The position numbers were made by a program, and so were the translations under genes. The notes beneath the pieces are model-generated. The model saw only the letters and a list, made by a program, of their open reading frames with translations. It was not told where the DNA came from and did no database searches. Below are positions 1-9,610 of a stretch of DNA of 52,045 nt, one piece after another; positions within the stretch are counted from its first letter, which is position 1; every line of letters starts with the position of its first letter. Origin of the DNA: Methanothermococcus sp. SCGC AD-155-C09 (GTDB lineage Archaea > AGJL01 > Methanococci > Methanococcales > Methanococcaceae); assembly GCA_019561555.1 (NCBI GenBank), contig JAHEQB010000034.1, positions 4,703 through 56,747 on the forward strand, in the 5' to 3' direction.

Positions 1-2
1 TA

Positions 3-2858
3 TCTGATGCAGATGGCTACCTATTCAATAATGTAACCCTTAATCAGGCAACAATCTATTCAGTGACAGTTAATCCATCAGTTATCTACATTCCTGATAA
101 CTACTCAACAATTCAGGAGGCCATAGATGCTGCCAATCCTGGAGATGAAATAATAGTCAAAGATGGTACATATTATGAGAACATAATTATAAATAAGAGT
201 ATAACCTTGAAATCTGAAAACGGACCGGAAAATTGTATTATTAATGGAAATAATTCTGGGAATGTGATAGTAATTGATGCAGATGGAGTTACAATTGATG
301 GATTTACAATTAGGAATTCTAGTAGTTATGGAGTAGGTATTGAAGTGAAATCCAATAATAATATTATAACAAATAATAATATATTGGACAACAACAAAGG
401 TATTGAATTAGATTATTCAAGCAATAACAATATTAACGGTAATAACATATTGAACAATGGAAGGGGTATTGAATTAGGATATTCAAACAATAACTGTATT
501 ATTGGGAACAACATATCATCGAACGACTGGAGAGGTATATCTTTACGAAATTCAGACAACAACAGCATTAGTAATAATGATATATCAAACAACTGGAGAG
601 GCATTTACTTATATTATTCAAAAAATAACAGTATTAGTGGTAATAATATTTTGGACAACAATAATGGTATTGAATTAGATAATTCAAACAATAACAGTAT
701 TAGTGGTAATAATATAACATCGAACGATTGGAGGGGTATTGAATTAGATAATTCAAACAATAACAGTATTAGTGGTAATAATATATCAGACAACGATTGG
801 AATGGTATTTATCTGAAGTATTCGAGTAGCAACAATATTAAAAATAACAACTTTATTAACGATGGTATCTTCATCAAAGGCCAGAAACTGGAAGATTGGA
901 TCCATACAATAGAAAACAATACCGTTAACGACAAGCCCCTTTACTACTTCAAGAATGTAGTAGGAAGCAATATTCCAGAAGATGCAGGTCAGGTAATTCT
1001 TGTAAATTGTAGTGATATGGCAGTTGAAAACTTGAAAATAAATAATACAGATGTTGGAATTACTATTGCTTATTCATCCAATATTACTGTGAAAAATAAT
1101 GCACTATCTAACAACACTGATGGTATCTGTTTATTGTATTCAAACAATAACAGTATTGGTAGTAATAGCATATTGAACAATAATAATAATGGTATATATT
1201 TGGAGTATTCAAGCAATAACAGTATTGGTAGTAATAACATATTGAACAATAATAATGGTATCCATTTTTCATGGGATTCAAATAATAACAGTATTAATGG
1301 TAATAATATAACATCAAACGATTGTAAGGGTATCTATTTAGAGTATTCGAATGGTAACACAATTAAAGATAACAACTTTATCAACGATGGTATTTTCATA
1401 GAAGGTTGGATGATAGAAAACTGGATTCATACAATAGAAAACAACACCGTCAACGGCAGGCCCCTTTATTACTTTAGGAATAAAGTAGGAAGCAATATCC
1501 CAGAAGATGCAGGTCAGGTGATTCTTGCAAATTGTAGTAATATGATAGTTGAAAACCTGAATATATATAATACAGATGTTGGAATTACTATTGCCTATTC
1601 ATCTAATATTACTGTAAAAAATAATGAAATTTTAAACAATAGTGAGAGTGGTATTTATTTAAGTAGTTATTCCAGTAATAACAATATTAACAGTAATTAC
1701 ATATTAAGTAATAAAATAGGTATTTACTTGAGCTCTTCAAGCAATAATAGAATCTACTTAAACAATTTCATAAACAACAGTCAAAATGCTCAATCTTCTT
1801 ACTCAAGAAACAACATCTGGAACTCACCTGAGAATATAACCTACGCCTACAACGGCACCCAACATACAAGTTATTTAGGAAACTACTGGGATGATTACAA
1901 TGGAAACGATACAAATGGAGATGGAATTGGGGATACCTCATATAAAATAGACAGAAAAAATACTGATCAATATCCTTTAATCAAAACTTTTGATTGCTAC
2001 ACAATATTAAAACCAAACCTAAAAATAGTAAATATTACCACAAACACTCCAATATACAACAATACCCTAACTGAGATAAACCTAACAATAACCAACAACG
2101 GCAATGAAAACATAAACACCACATTCCCAGTGGAGATAACAATTATAAATGCCTCAGGAGATGTAGTATATACCAACACAACTGATATTAGTAGATTGAA
2201 TGCAGGGGCAGATGAAATTATAACCTTCTATTGGACTCCTGAGAACACTGGAACTTACAACATCACAGTATATGTAGATCCAGGAAACACCATAGATGAG
2301 TCAGATGAAAGGGATAACAATATCACCTTATCAAATGTAGAAATATGTGGATTTGAAAATGAATCCCCAACATTAAACAACAATAGCGAAATTATCACCC
2401 TTAAGAAAGGATGGAACACCATATCAATACCTCACAGGGCAAATATATCCTTCAGTAATCCAGAGGCAGTAGGATCCATAATAACCTACTACAACAATGA
2501 CTGGCACAATGAATCTAACTTGGAACCACTCTATGGATACTACATATACTGTAACAATGATACCAACATGACTGTCAAATACATTACTCCAGAGGAACCT
2601 ACAGCACCACCAACAAGACCTGTATTCAAAGGTTGGAATCTCGTTGGAGTAAACCCTGGAAAAAATGATACCAACGGAGTAAAACTAATAGACTTCGTAC
2701 TCCCTGTAGAGGATTCATGGATAATGATACTTGATCCAGAAAATAATAATCTCTATACTAAGAATGATTATCTATCCAATGTAATACTTAATCCTTATGA
2801 TGTATATTGGATGTATAACAAAGAAAATGATATATTGCCAGGAAGAAATTTGAATTAA
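3..2858 (+). CDS. Secreted parallel beta-helix (NosD-like) surface protein with CARDB domain, 5'-partial
   Basis: The reading frame is open to the left edge, so the GTG at 63 is not the start; 951 residues are visible and the N-terminus is missing. Seen: many 22-24 residue repeats of the form NNNSISGNNI...NGIELD, typical of right-handed parallel beta-helix proteins (NosD/PbH1 families), over about nt 300-1800. A longer module with WIHTIENNTVN, GSNIPEDAGQVIL and GITIAYSSNITVKNN occurs twice (about nt 838-1105 and 1360-1620), an internal duplication. At about nt 2010-2340 lies a CARDB-type adhesion domain, then a C-terminal part with KKGWNTISIP and KGWNLVGVNPG motifs. Family knowledge: such proteins are extracellular adhesins or carbohydrate-acting proteins of methanogens. 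Inference: cell-surface adhesin-like protein; substrate unknown. No membrane anchor is visible at the C-terminus. Confidence 0.85.
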   Translation, partial: SDADGYLFNNVTLNQATIYSVTVNPSVIYIPDNYSTIQEAIDAANPGDEIIVKDGTYYENIIINKSITLKSENGPENCIINGNNSGNVIVIDADGVTIDGFTIRNSSSYGVGIEVKSNNNIITNNNILDNNKGIELDYSSNNNINGNNILNNGRGIELGYSNNNCIIGNNISSNDWRGISLRNSDNNSISNNDISNNWRGIYLYYSKNNSISGNNILDNNNGIELDNSNNNSISGNNITSNDWRGIELDNSNNNSISGNNISDNDWNGIYLKYSSSNNIKNNNFINDGIFIKGQKLEDWIHTIENNTVNDKPLYYFKNVVGSNIPEDAGQVILVNCSDMAVENLKINNTDVGITIAYSSNITVKNNALSNNTDGICLLYSNNNSIGSNSILNNNNNGIYLEYSSNNSIGSNNILNNNNGIHFSWDSNNNSINGNNITSNDCKGIYLEYSNGNTIKDNNFINDGIFIEGWMIENWIHTIENNTVNGRPLYYFRNKVGSNIPEDAGQVILANCSNMIVENLNIYNTDVGITIAYSSNITVKNNEILNNSESGIYLSSYSSNNNINSNYILSNKIGIYLSSSSNNRIYLNNFINNSQNAQSSYSRNNIWNSPENITYAYNGTQHTSYLGNYWDDYNGNDTNGDGIGDTSYKIDRKNTDQYPLIKTFDCYTILKPNLKIVNITTNTPIYNNTLTEINLTITNNGNENINTTFPVEITIINASGDVVYTNTTDISRLNAGADEIITFYWTPENTGTYNITVYVDPGNTIDESDERDNNITLSNVEICGFENESPTLNNNSEIITLKKGWNTISIPHRANISFSNPEAVGSIITYYNNDWHNESNLEPLYGYYIYCNNDTNMTVKYITPEEPTAPPTRPVFKGWNLVGVNPGKNDTNGVKLIDFVLPVEDSWIMILDPENNNLYTKNDYLSNVILNPYDVYWMYNKENDILPGRNLN

Positions 2859-2953
2859 TTTATTGATATAAAATATTTTTTAATTTTTTTTAGATTTTTA
2901 ACTACATTTAAGTAATTCTATATTCTACCATAACTACATATTACGGTGAATTT

Positions 2954-4453
2954 ATGAAAAACACTATAAAAATATACATATTAATCTTTACCTTAGGTCT
3001 TCTATTAGTAAATTGTACTTTAGCCAGTGATGCTACTCCCCCTCAATTGCCTGCCCAATACTATGGAAAGGTTATTTCACCAAACCCCTTAAGTGGATAT
3101 ATTGAAGTAAAAATAGGGGATAAAAACTACAGTTCCATACCTTTAGTAAATAACACCTTTGGAGGCCCTTCCTATTTAGATGGAAAGTTGTTAGTAAATG
3201 CACCAGGACAGGATGGCAAAGAGGTTAAGTTTTATCTAAATGGCAGTATTTCACTTAACAATTCTGATAATATATATTATAGCAAAGGAGATGTTAGATT
3301 TATTAAATTGTACTACAACATAGATATTGAAAAATTGGAAATTCTAAAAGAAATTGTAGTGTTGGATGAGGGAAATATAACAGATATCATCGATATTAAT
3401 AATGTATCAACCAATAATATAAGTGGTTTAGAAGTATTGGAGATACCCTTAAAAAGTATTAGAGATACAGTAATCATTCCAAAAGTTGTTAATGTGACTT
3501 TAAAAAAAGAAAATATTACTAAAATTATTGAAAACATAAACAAAACCCTTGAAGTGGCAAAGGGACTTAAAAGTCAGAAAATAGAAAGTTTATCCGATGT
3601 AAATGATACAATAGAAAAAATAGTATATAATATAACCCCAATATTGGCCTCAAACTTCAGCATAGCAAACAAAAGCAAAGAAGAACCTAAGGAGGTAAAT
3701 AATAAAGTAATATCCACAATATCCTTTAAAGCAGTGAACACATCAAAGAAAGGATTTGTAATAGTTAGAATACCAATAGGTAACATGACTGTTGAAAATA
3801 TTACAATATATAATGGAACTTATACTGCAATTTTGAATGAAAATAATAATATTAGCAAAATAGGATGGTACAGAATACCTATTGATGGAGTATTGGAGAT
3901 AACAGTAATAGAGGATCCCGAAATAAATGTTACACTATCCGCAAAGTTACCTGATAAGGGTAAAAGTGCCACATCCAGAACACCATCAGGAGGTGACAGA
4001 TCCTCACCATCAAGAAATCTCTATCCAGATGTAGCCCCAGATATTAAATCAGAGAAAATAAAAGAAATAGTACATAAAGCAAAAGTAATGGTAGGTTCAG
4101 AGATAGATAAGGATCTCTCAGCAAAGGACTTAAAAACAACATTAGACCTAACAAATAAACCCCTTGAAATAAATGAGGATTGTATCCTTGTAGGAGGACC
4201 AGTGGCAAATCCAATTGTAAATAAATACCTCTGGGCATTCCCAGTCAAAGTAACTAACGACTACCCAGGAAAACATAAAGGAGTAATTCAAATACAGAAA
4301 ATTAATGGACATACGGTTATCCTCTTAGCAGGCTCCGACAGATGGGGTACCAAGGCTGCCGTGGAGTATTTCAAGACCTTAGAGGATCTTCCAGATGGAC
4401 CTATCTTTGTAGAATGGAAAGATGAAAAGGCTTTTAAAATAAATAAACCTTAA
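2954..4453 (+). CDS. Secreted protein with S-layer-type C-terminal domain
   Basis: 499 aa. The ATG follows a GGTGA box (ACGGTGAATTTATG). Residues 1-24 form a signal peptide (basic MKNTIK, hydrophobic stretch, cleavage near TLASDA). The middle is rich in Asn-x-Ser/Thr sequons, consistent with archaeal N-glycosylation. The last 100 residues carry ILVGGPVANPIVNKYLWAFP, then a GHTVILLAGSDRWGTKAAVEYF motif in two parts (GHTVILLAG, DRWGTKAAVEYF), which matches the C-terminal domain of methanococcal S-layer proteins. A Ser/Pro-rich linker (TSRTPSGGDRSSPSR) lies before it. It is shorter than a typical S-layer monomer, so it is more likely an accessory envelope protein than the main lattice protein. 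It lies 95 nt downstream of the beta-helix gene on the same strand; the two may act together at the surface. Confidence 0.8.
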   Translation: MKNTIKIYILIFTLGLLLVNCTLASDATPPQLPAQYYGKVISPNPLSGYIEVKIGDKNYSSIPLVNNTFGGPSYLDGKLLVNAPGQDGKEVKFYLNGSISLNNSDNIYYSKGDVRFIKLYYNIDIEKLEILKEIVVLDEGNITDIIDINNVSTNNISGLEVLEIPLKSIRDTVIIPKVVNVTLKKENITKIIENINKTLEVAKGLKSQKIESLSDVNDTIEKIVYNITPILASNFSIANKSKEEPKEVNNKVISTISFKAVNTSKKGFVIVRIPIGNMTVENITIYNGTYTAILNENNNISKIGWYRIPIDGVLEITVIEDPEINVTLSAKLPDKGKSATSRTPSGGDRSSPSRNLYPDVAPDIKSEKIKEIVHKAKVMVGSEIDKDLSAKDLKTTLDLTNKPLEINEDCILVGGPVANPIVNKYLWAFPVKVTNDYPGKHKGVIQIQKINGHTVILLAGSDRWGTKAAVEYFKTLEDLPDGPIFVEWKDEKAFKINKP

Positions 4454-4487
4454 TTAATATTTTCTTTTTTTAATATGATTTAAAAAT

Positions 4488-4815
4488 TATAGTTACACAT
4501 AAACCTCTTAAATCTATAATCTATAAAATAAACAATATAATAAAAATAATAGAAAAAAATAAGATATTTAAGATTATGAACCTCCATAATGCCAATCCTC
4601 TAAGGATTACCTTTTTTTTATGCTTAGGAATATCTAAGGAAAAATAAGATAAGATTTTTACTTATTATATGATCTATTTTCTTAGACACTTTCAAAGTCT
4701 CAGATTCTTTTATTTTTATTATTTTTTAACAATATATTTTTTATTGGATTCTAATGAGAATTAGAATTGTTTATTTTTAGTATAAATAATTTTATTTAGG
4801 ATTATAATATTTTTT
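4488..4815 (-). mobile_element. Dispersed MITE-like element, type I copy
   Basis: Starts with TATAGTTACACATAA, a variant of the family terminus, followed by CTATAATCTATAAA as in the copy at 26797. The core (TGCTTAGGAATATCTAAGG, about 4620) is the reverse complement of the family core. It ends with the shared AGTATAAATAATTTTATTTAGGAT near 4788-4811. A small inverted repeat CTAATGAGAATTAG at about 4752 corresponds to CTTAATGAAAATTAAG in the copy at 27145. It has no coding potential. It lies 34 nt after the stop of the S-layer-like gene. Confidence 0.65.
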
Positions 4816-5130
4816 ATTATTTTATAGTATGTTGCAAATCTAAAAATATAAAAAAAATAAAAATTTAATAAAATAGAAAATTAAAAGATAATTAAAACAA
4901 AATTAGATAATTTAAGGTTTTAAAATATATCTTTAAAATCTATCAAATGTTCTAAGTTTCTTAGAATACATAAGTTAATGTTATACTTTAACCATAATAT
5001 TATAGTAAAACACATAACTTTAAACTTATTATAAATACAGTAATTTCTAATGATTAATTTAATTATTTTTTTAGATTATTTTATTTTTTTTATTTTTAAT
5101 TTTTTTATAAGCCTATAAAATTTTATAAAA
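4816..5130. other. AT-rich intergenic stretch with element fragments
   Basis: No gene is visible. A block at about 4914-4965 (GGTTTTAAAATATATCTTT then CTATCAAATGTTCTAAG) recurs at about 14490-14530. At 5001 begins TATAGTAAAACACATAACTT followed by TTATTATAAATACAGTAAT, which matches the end of the type II copy at 16090. These look like remnants of the dispersed element family. Confidence 0.5.
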
Positions 5131-5169
5131 TATTTATATGCTACAATTATAATTATCATAATCATAAAA
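5131..5169 (+). promoter_or_regulatory. Promoter of the FmdE-like gene with a candidate metal-regulator box
   Basis: A TATA-like ATTTATATG (5131-5139) is followed by ATTATAATTATCATAATCAT (about 5146-5165). Read on the minus strand this gives GATTAT-GATAAT-TATAAT, three hexamers of the NAT(A/T)AT type that make up Fur-like boxes. It would cover the expected transcription start. This is inference from base pattern only, in an AT-rich background. Confidence 0.35.
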
Positions 5170-5184
5170 AAATAAAGTGATAAC

Positions 5185-5769
5185 ATGGATGAAGATCTTA
5201 AAAAAATAATAGATTTCCATGGGCACTTTTGTCCTGGGATAGCCATGGGTTATAGGGTAGCAAAGTATGTTATGAAAAATTATAAAAAATCCTCAGATGA
5301 AGAGTTAGTTGCAATTGTGTATAATGACTCCTGTAGTGTAGATGCCATACAGTGTCTTCTCAGTTGTACCTTTGGAAAGGGGAATTTGATATTTAAAGAC
5401 TATGGAAAACATGTTTATATCTTTTACCATAGGGAGAATAAAAAAGGTATAAGAATATCCTTTAAAGAGGAGATTAGTGAAAAAATAGGAGATATAAGAA
5501 ATAAAATATTAAATGCCAAAGGGGAAAATAGGAATATGGAACATATAAATAAATTAAAGAAGGAGTACTCTGATGAAATATTAAGACTATCTGAGGAGGA
5601 ACTTTTTGATATAATGGATATTGATATTCCAGAACCTAAGAGGGCTAAAATATACCCGTCAATTAAATGTGAAGAATGTGGAGAGTACTTTATGGAGATT
5701 AGAGGAAGAATTATAAATGGAAAAATAGTTTGTATGGAATGTTTTGGAAAATTAATTGATGAGGATTAA
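5185..5769 (+). CDS. FmdE-family protein (formylmethanofuran dehydrogenase subunit E-like)
   Basis: 194 aa, ATG after AAAGTGATAAC. The N-terminal domain carries FHGHFCPGIAMGYRVA (residues about 11-26), the His/Cys motif that defines the FmdE family, and a Cys pair at NDSCSVDAIQCLLSCTFGKG. The C-terminus has a four-Cys zinc-ribbon-like element: CEECGEYF about 14 residues before CMECF. Family knowledge: FmdE co-purifies with molybdenum/tungsten formylmethanofuran dehydrogenases in some methanogens, but its role is unsettled. No fmd/fwd genes lie nearby; it stands alone between two dispersed elements. Family assignment is firm, function tentative. Confidence 0.85.
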   Translation: MDEDLKKIIDFHGHFCPGIAMGYRVAKYVMKNYKKSSDEELVAIVYNDSCSVDAIQCLLSCTFGKGNLIFKDYGKHVYIFYHRENKKGIRISFKEEISEKIGDIRNKILNAKGENRNMEHINKLKKEYSDEILRLSEEELFDIMDIDIPEPKRAKIYPSIKCEECGEYFMEIRGRIINGKIVCMECFGKLIDED

Positions 5770-5773
5770 GTAT

Positions 5774-6110
5774 TATGGTAAAACACAGAAAATATTACAT
5801 ATAAATTTTACTGTAAATATATCTTTACCCTATCTTAAACTAAGGTTTATAATGTCAATACTAAAGAGTACCCTTTCCATGGTACTTGGGAGCATTAAGA
5901 AGATAATGAAGAGATTTCTATTTTTTTATGTATTTACTCCTTATTGAATATTTATAAAATCTTATTATTTTTTTATTTTTATTAATATTTATTAATTTTT
6001 TTAATTATTTTTTTAAATTAAGGTTATTTATTTATTGTAATCTATGTTTAAGATTATATTTATTAAGAAATTATCCCTTAATTATTAGTTAAAATAAAAA
6101 ATATAAAAAC
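5774..6110 (-). mobile_element. Dispersed MITE-like element, type I copy
   Basis: Starts TATGGTAAAACACAGAAAAT 4 nt after the FmdE-like stop codon. It contains the diverged core GTACTTGGGAGCATTAAGAAG (in parts: GTACTTGGGAGC, AATGAAGAGATTTCTA) and TATTTACTCC...TATAAAATCTTA, matching the copies at 19725 and 26797. It fills the gap to the NOG1 gene. A 63-codon open frame inside it is a by-product of the repeat. The right boundary is approximate. Confidence 0.6.
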
Positions 6111-6152
6111 GAAGCCCTTAGATTAATTTTCCTTTATGATATATTATATATC

Positions 6153-7208
6153 CTAATCACTATAATCATTATAATCAGTATGTTTCTTTATAATTTCAAC
6201 AATTCTTTTTTTCAGAGAATCCAAATTAATATCTCCTTTAGTGGATATCCTCAATACCTCCACTATGTTTTTATCCTTTAAACTATCTATTTTATTAAAA
6301 ACCTCTTCATTATATCCTTCTTCATCTATATCAATTTTATTTATGGCAACTATTATAGGTACTTTAAATGTTTTTTTTATCTCATCCAGTAAATTCAACT
6401 GTTCATCAACTGAATAACCACAATACTCTGTTGGGTCTATTACATAGATTATGGCATCAGCGAGATAATTCAAAGCCACAACTGCATGAAGTTCTATGTC
6501 GTTTCTCTCATATATTGATCTATCCAATACCCCAGGGGTATCTATAAATTGAATACCCTGGTCAGAATACCCAACATTTAATCCCTTTGTTGTAAAGGGG
6601 TAGGAATTTATCTCTGGCTCAGCATTGGTTAATTTTTTTAAGAGCGTAGATTTTCCAACATTTGGATATCCTGCTATTACAACAGTTGGAATATCTTTAA
6701 CTGTTGGAATATTTTTTAATTTTTCCCTTGCCACAGCAATACATGCCAGATTGGGATATATTTGTTTTAATATGGAGGAAACTCTCCCTAAGAATTCCTT
6801 TCTAATAATGGAAGTTTCCTGGGCCCGTCTTGCCCGTCTTATTTTTCGTGCATAGGTATTTCCAAGTTTTCTAATTAGATCAGAGCCCCATTGTATGGCT
6901 CCAAGGGATTTTTTAAACTCATCAGTATCTATTAGAATTTCCAATATTTCCCTATAAAAGGGATTTAGATTATCTATTGAGGGGGTTTTTTCTATAATAT
7001 TTGATAGATAATCCGATATAACAGATGTTGTGGTTCTTATTTTATGTTCCTCTATTATTCTGGATTTATATAAACTTTCCCCCCTTGTAGTTTTTCTAAG
7101 TTCTCCTGCAACCTTTTCAGATCTATTGTGGGCCTTATCCATAAGTTCATCAGGAAATAATATTGTAGGGATTTTTCTAAAGGGATTTGCTTCCTTTCTT
7201 TTTTTCAT
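6153..7208 (-). CDS. NOG1-family GTPase (Obg-like)
   Basis: 351 aa, ATG start. An N-terminal helical region (about 1-165, basic stretch ARKIRRARRA) precedes a canonical G domain: G1 GYPNVGKS (180-187), G2 threonines in FTTKG (about 205), G3 DTPG (223-226) and G4 NKID (290-293). The helical N-terminal domain followed by an Obg-type G domain matches archaeal NOG1, which in eukaryotes works in 60S ribosomal subunit assembly. Inference: large-subunit assembly GTPase. It is monocistronic, with a 202-bp AT-rich gap to dph2 in which I see nothing definite. Confidence 0.88.
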   Translation of the reverse strand: MKKRKEANPFRKIPTILFPDELMDKAHNRSEKVAGELRKTTRGESLYKSRIIEEHKIRTTTSVISDYLSNIIEKTPSIDNLNPFYREILEILIDTDEFKKSLGAIQWGSDLIRKLGNTYARKIRRARRAQETSIIRKEFLGRVSSILKQIYPNLACIAVAREKLKNIPTVKDIPTVVIAGYPNVGKSTLLKKLTNAEPEINSYPFTTKGLNVGYSDQGIQFIDTPGVLDRSIYERNDIELHAVVALNYLADAIIYVIDPTEYCGYSVDEQLNLLDEIKKTFKVPIIVAINKIDIDEEGYNEEVFNKIDSLKDKNIVEVLRISTKGDINLDSLKKRIVEIIKKHTDYNDYSD

Positions 7209-7410
7209 GTTTTCACCAAAAAAATATAAAATAATTTATAAATTTTAAAATAATAATTTAAAAGAATTTAATACATTAAAATATATAAATACCAATAGGG
7301 TAGGAATTAAATAAAATAAAATATTAATAACCTTTAATAATACTTTTAATTAAAAAAGGAAAATTTTAATAAAATATTAATATATAAAAAATTATAGTAA
7401 AATATTAATA

Positions 7411-8403
7411 CTAATATATAAAATCATCTAAAAATACTTCATCAAATACATAATTAAAGTTATTATTTATATACATTTCAAACTCCTTTGGGGTTAATAG
7501 CACTTTTTTATAGTTTATATGGTCATCAAGCACTATTCTTGGGCAGGCACATAAAATATAGGCATCAACATCATATATTAAACTCTCAGGAGAGATATTA
7601 TTTAAAACTATGGGAACATAATTAATATTTTTTTTCCTTAGGGTTTTTATAATATTGTTAAATACATTTATTCTACATTGGCCCCTTTTGGTGGATAGTA
7701 CTACTCCAATTTTCTTTGGAGGATGTATGTGTAGTTTATATATTGCCCCCAATCTTCTTTTAATAAATTTATCAACATCCTTCTTTTCTATCTTAGAATA
7801 ATTCCTTGTTATTGGGTTGTATAATGTTATTTCCCTTTTAAATTTATATGCCAACATTAGTGGATGGAATCTTCCACTTCCTATGTATATTATATCCTTA
7901 TCTTTTACCATCTCCTCATTAATATTTGTCCTACATCCAAGTATCACAGTGGGATTGTATTCCCTTAGAATTTTTTTAAATTGTATTGTGGTGGCAATAA
8001 TGGGAAGATTTTCCTGCTTTTTTAAAATTTTATTTATATCATTAATAATTCCCATTAAATGCTCCCTATCTGGACTATAATAAACGGGAATATAAATTAT
8101 GGGCATTTCAGATTTTGAATATGGAAGTTCCTCATGGCCATAGTGTAGGATTAAATCAATATTAAGATGTTTTACCTCTATATCACATATATCACAGGCC
8201 CCAAAGGAACTTCCCCCCCATAGTATAAGTTCCACATCCCTACCTTTGCCCCTAAAATATTTTACAATATCTTCTATTTCCCTTTCCATATTTCTTTTTA
8301 ACCCCTCTGGTCCTTGGAAAAGTACTCTTTTAGCATTATATTTTATAATTTCATTAATTACTCTATTTCTCTCTAAATCCCACATTATATCCTCTATTTT
8401 CAT
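7411..8403 (-). CDS. dph2: Diphthamide synthase Dph2 (3-amino-3-carboxypropyl transferase, [4Fe-4S])
   Basis: 330 aa, ATG start. The archaeal Dph1/Dph2 enzyme transfers a 3-amino-3-carboxypropyl group from SAM to a histidine of elongation factor 2, the first step of diphthamide synthesis. Seen: FQGPEGLKR near the N-terminus, a SSFGACDICDIE motif (C70, C73), GCRTN (C157) and ILCACPRIVLDD (C285, C287). These correspond to the three positions that bind the noncanonical [4Fe-4S] cluster in this family. IGSGRFHPL and STKRGQCR are further family motifs. Length is as expected for archaeal Dph2. No other diphthamide gene is nearby. Confidence 0.93.
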   Translation of the reverse strand: MKIEDIMWDLERNRVINEIIKYNAKRVLFQGPEGLKRNMEREIEDIVKYFRGKGRDVELILWGGSSFGACDICDIEVKHLNIDLILHYGHEELPYSKSEMPIIYIPVYYSPDREHLMGIINDINKILKKQENLPIIATTIQFKKILREYNPTVILGCRTNINEEMVKDKDIIYIGSGRFHPLMLAYKFKREITLYNPITRNYSKIEKKDVDKFIKRRLGAIYKLHIHPPKKIGVVLSTKRGQCRINVFNNIIKTLRKKNINYVPIVLNNISPESLIYDVDAYILCACPRIVLDDHINYKKVLLTPKEFEMYINNNFNYVFDEVFLDDFIY

Positions 8404-8491
8404 TTAAAATTAAATTATATTAAAATTATTATTATTTTTTTATAGACTTAGTATAAATGGTTTTTTTGGCATATAATTTTATAATATAACC

Positions 8492-8953
8492 TTAAGATTC
8501 CTTTATCTTACTTAAAACCTTTATGCCATATATTTCAGTATGAGGATATTGTCCATTTTTATCCTTTTCAATGGCCTTTACCATATCCCATATAGTAAGA
8601 AGTGCAGTAGAAACTCCTGTAAGTGCCTCCATTTCTATTCCTGTTTTATAGGTTGTTTTTACTATTATTTGGGCCTCTATACTTTCTCTATGTAATTTAA
8701 ACTCCACATTAACTGAGGATATTGGTAAAGGATGACACATGGGTATTATGTTGGAGGTGTTTTTTACAGCCATTATAGCAGCAACTTGGGCCGTAGTTAG
8801 TACATCTCCTTTTATTATTTCTTTTTTTGATATTGCCTCTATTGTGGAGGGTTTTAATTTTATATATCCCTTTGCAATACAGGTTCTTCCTATATCCCTT
8901 TTGTTGGATATATCTACCATTTTTACTCCCTTTTCATCAACATGGGTTAGCAT
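8492..8953 (-). CDS. moaC: Cyclic pyranopterin monophosphate synthase MoaC
   Basis: 153 aa. MoaC converts the MoaA product to cyclic pyranopterin monophosphate in molybdopterin synthesis, needed for Mo/W formylmethanofuran dehydrogenase. Seen: MVDIS near the N-terminus, [14 protein letters not shown], the conserved MCHPLP, then [22 protein letters not shown] and C-terminal [12 protein letters not shown] in separate parts, covering the family from end to end. Start choice: a GTG lies three codons upstream (8962), but it is part of GTGA, which sits 5 nt before the ATG at 8953 and fits a ribosome-binding site, so I take the ATG. No other moa genes are in the window. Confidence 0.93.
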   Translation of the reverse strand: MLTHVDEKGVKMVDISNKRDIGRTCIAKGYIKLKPSTIEAISKKEIIKGDVLTTAQVAAIMAVKNTSNIIPMCHPLPISSVNVEFKLHRESIEAQIIVKTTYKTGIEMEALTGVSTALLTIWDMVKAIEKDKNGQYPHTEIYGIKVLSKIKES

Positions 8954-9175
8954 GGTTTTCACTTTTTTTATACTTTTTCTATTTTATTTTTATTTTTTTA
9001 TCATTTTATATAAAAATTTAATTTTAATAATTAATAAAATAATTATTTGATAATAATGTTTTATAACAAACTATAATAATTGATCATAAAAAATATAAAA
9101 AATAATATAAATATTTAAAAAATAAAATAATATAAAATACATAATTAAGACTTTATTATAGGAATTTGGGAAAAA

Positions 9176-9610
9176 ATGAAACTTGAAGGGACCACTAAAA
9201 AAATAATGGAATTACTATCTAAGTACAATACCACTAAGGAAATTTCAAAGGATTTAAACCTCCATCCAAAAAATGTGGATAGATACATCAGGGTACTAAG
9301 GGACTTGGGACTTGTGATTACAAAAAAGGGAAAAAATGGGGGAGTTTATATAACCGAAGAGGGAAAGTATTTACTTGAAAAGGGACAGATAAGTTTAATG
9401 ATGGCCAAAGTTCGAATAGTGGCAGAGGATAGAATAGGCCTTTTAGCAGATATATCCTTAAAAATATCTGAGATAGGGGGAAATATACTATCTACTACCC
9501 TTGAAAGAGAAAATAACAAGGTAGTTATTTGGTTATCCTTAGAAAATGTAGATTTTAAAAAATTAAAAGCCACATTAAAACCCTATGTTAAAAATTTAGT
9601 GATAATATGA
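9176..9610 (+). CDS. HTH-ACT transcriptional regulator
   Basis: 144 aa, ATG. Residues about 1-70 form a winged helix-turn-helix (NTTKEISKDLNLHPKNVDRY in the helix-turn-helix, GGVYITEEGKYLL in the wing). Residues about 76-144 are an ACT-type domain (VRIVAEDRIGLLADISLKIS followed by GGNILSTTLE and VVIWLSLEN), which usually binds an amino acid. Inference: a ligand-responsive regulator; the target and ligand are unknown. It overlaps the next gene by 4 nt (ATGA), so the two are translationally coupled. Confidence 0.78.
   Translation: MKLEGTTKKIMELLSKYNTTKEISKDLNLHPKNVDRYIRVLRDLGLVITKKGKNGGVYITEEGKYLLEKGQISLMMAKVRIVAEDRIGLLADISLKISEIGGNILSTTLERENNKVVIWLSLENVDFKKLKATLKPYVKNLVII

Noticed and set aside
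63-65. GTG as start of the beta-helix gene
   Set aside because: The frame is open to the window edge (SDADGYLFNN... upstream) and no ribosome-binding site precedes the GTG, so the gene is 5'-partial.
5756-5947. 63-codon frame after the FmdE-like gene
   Set aside because: It lies within a type I dispersed element and its peptide is a by-product of the repeat; no ribosome-binding site.
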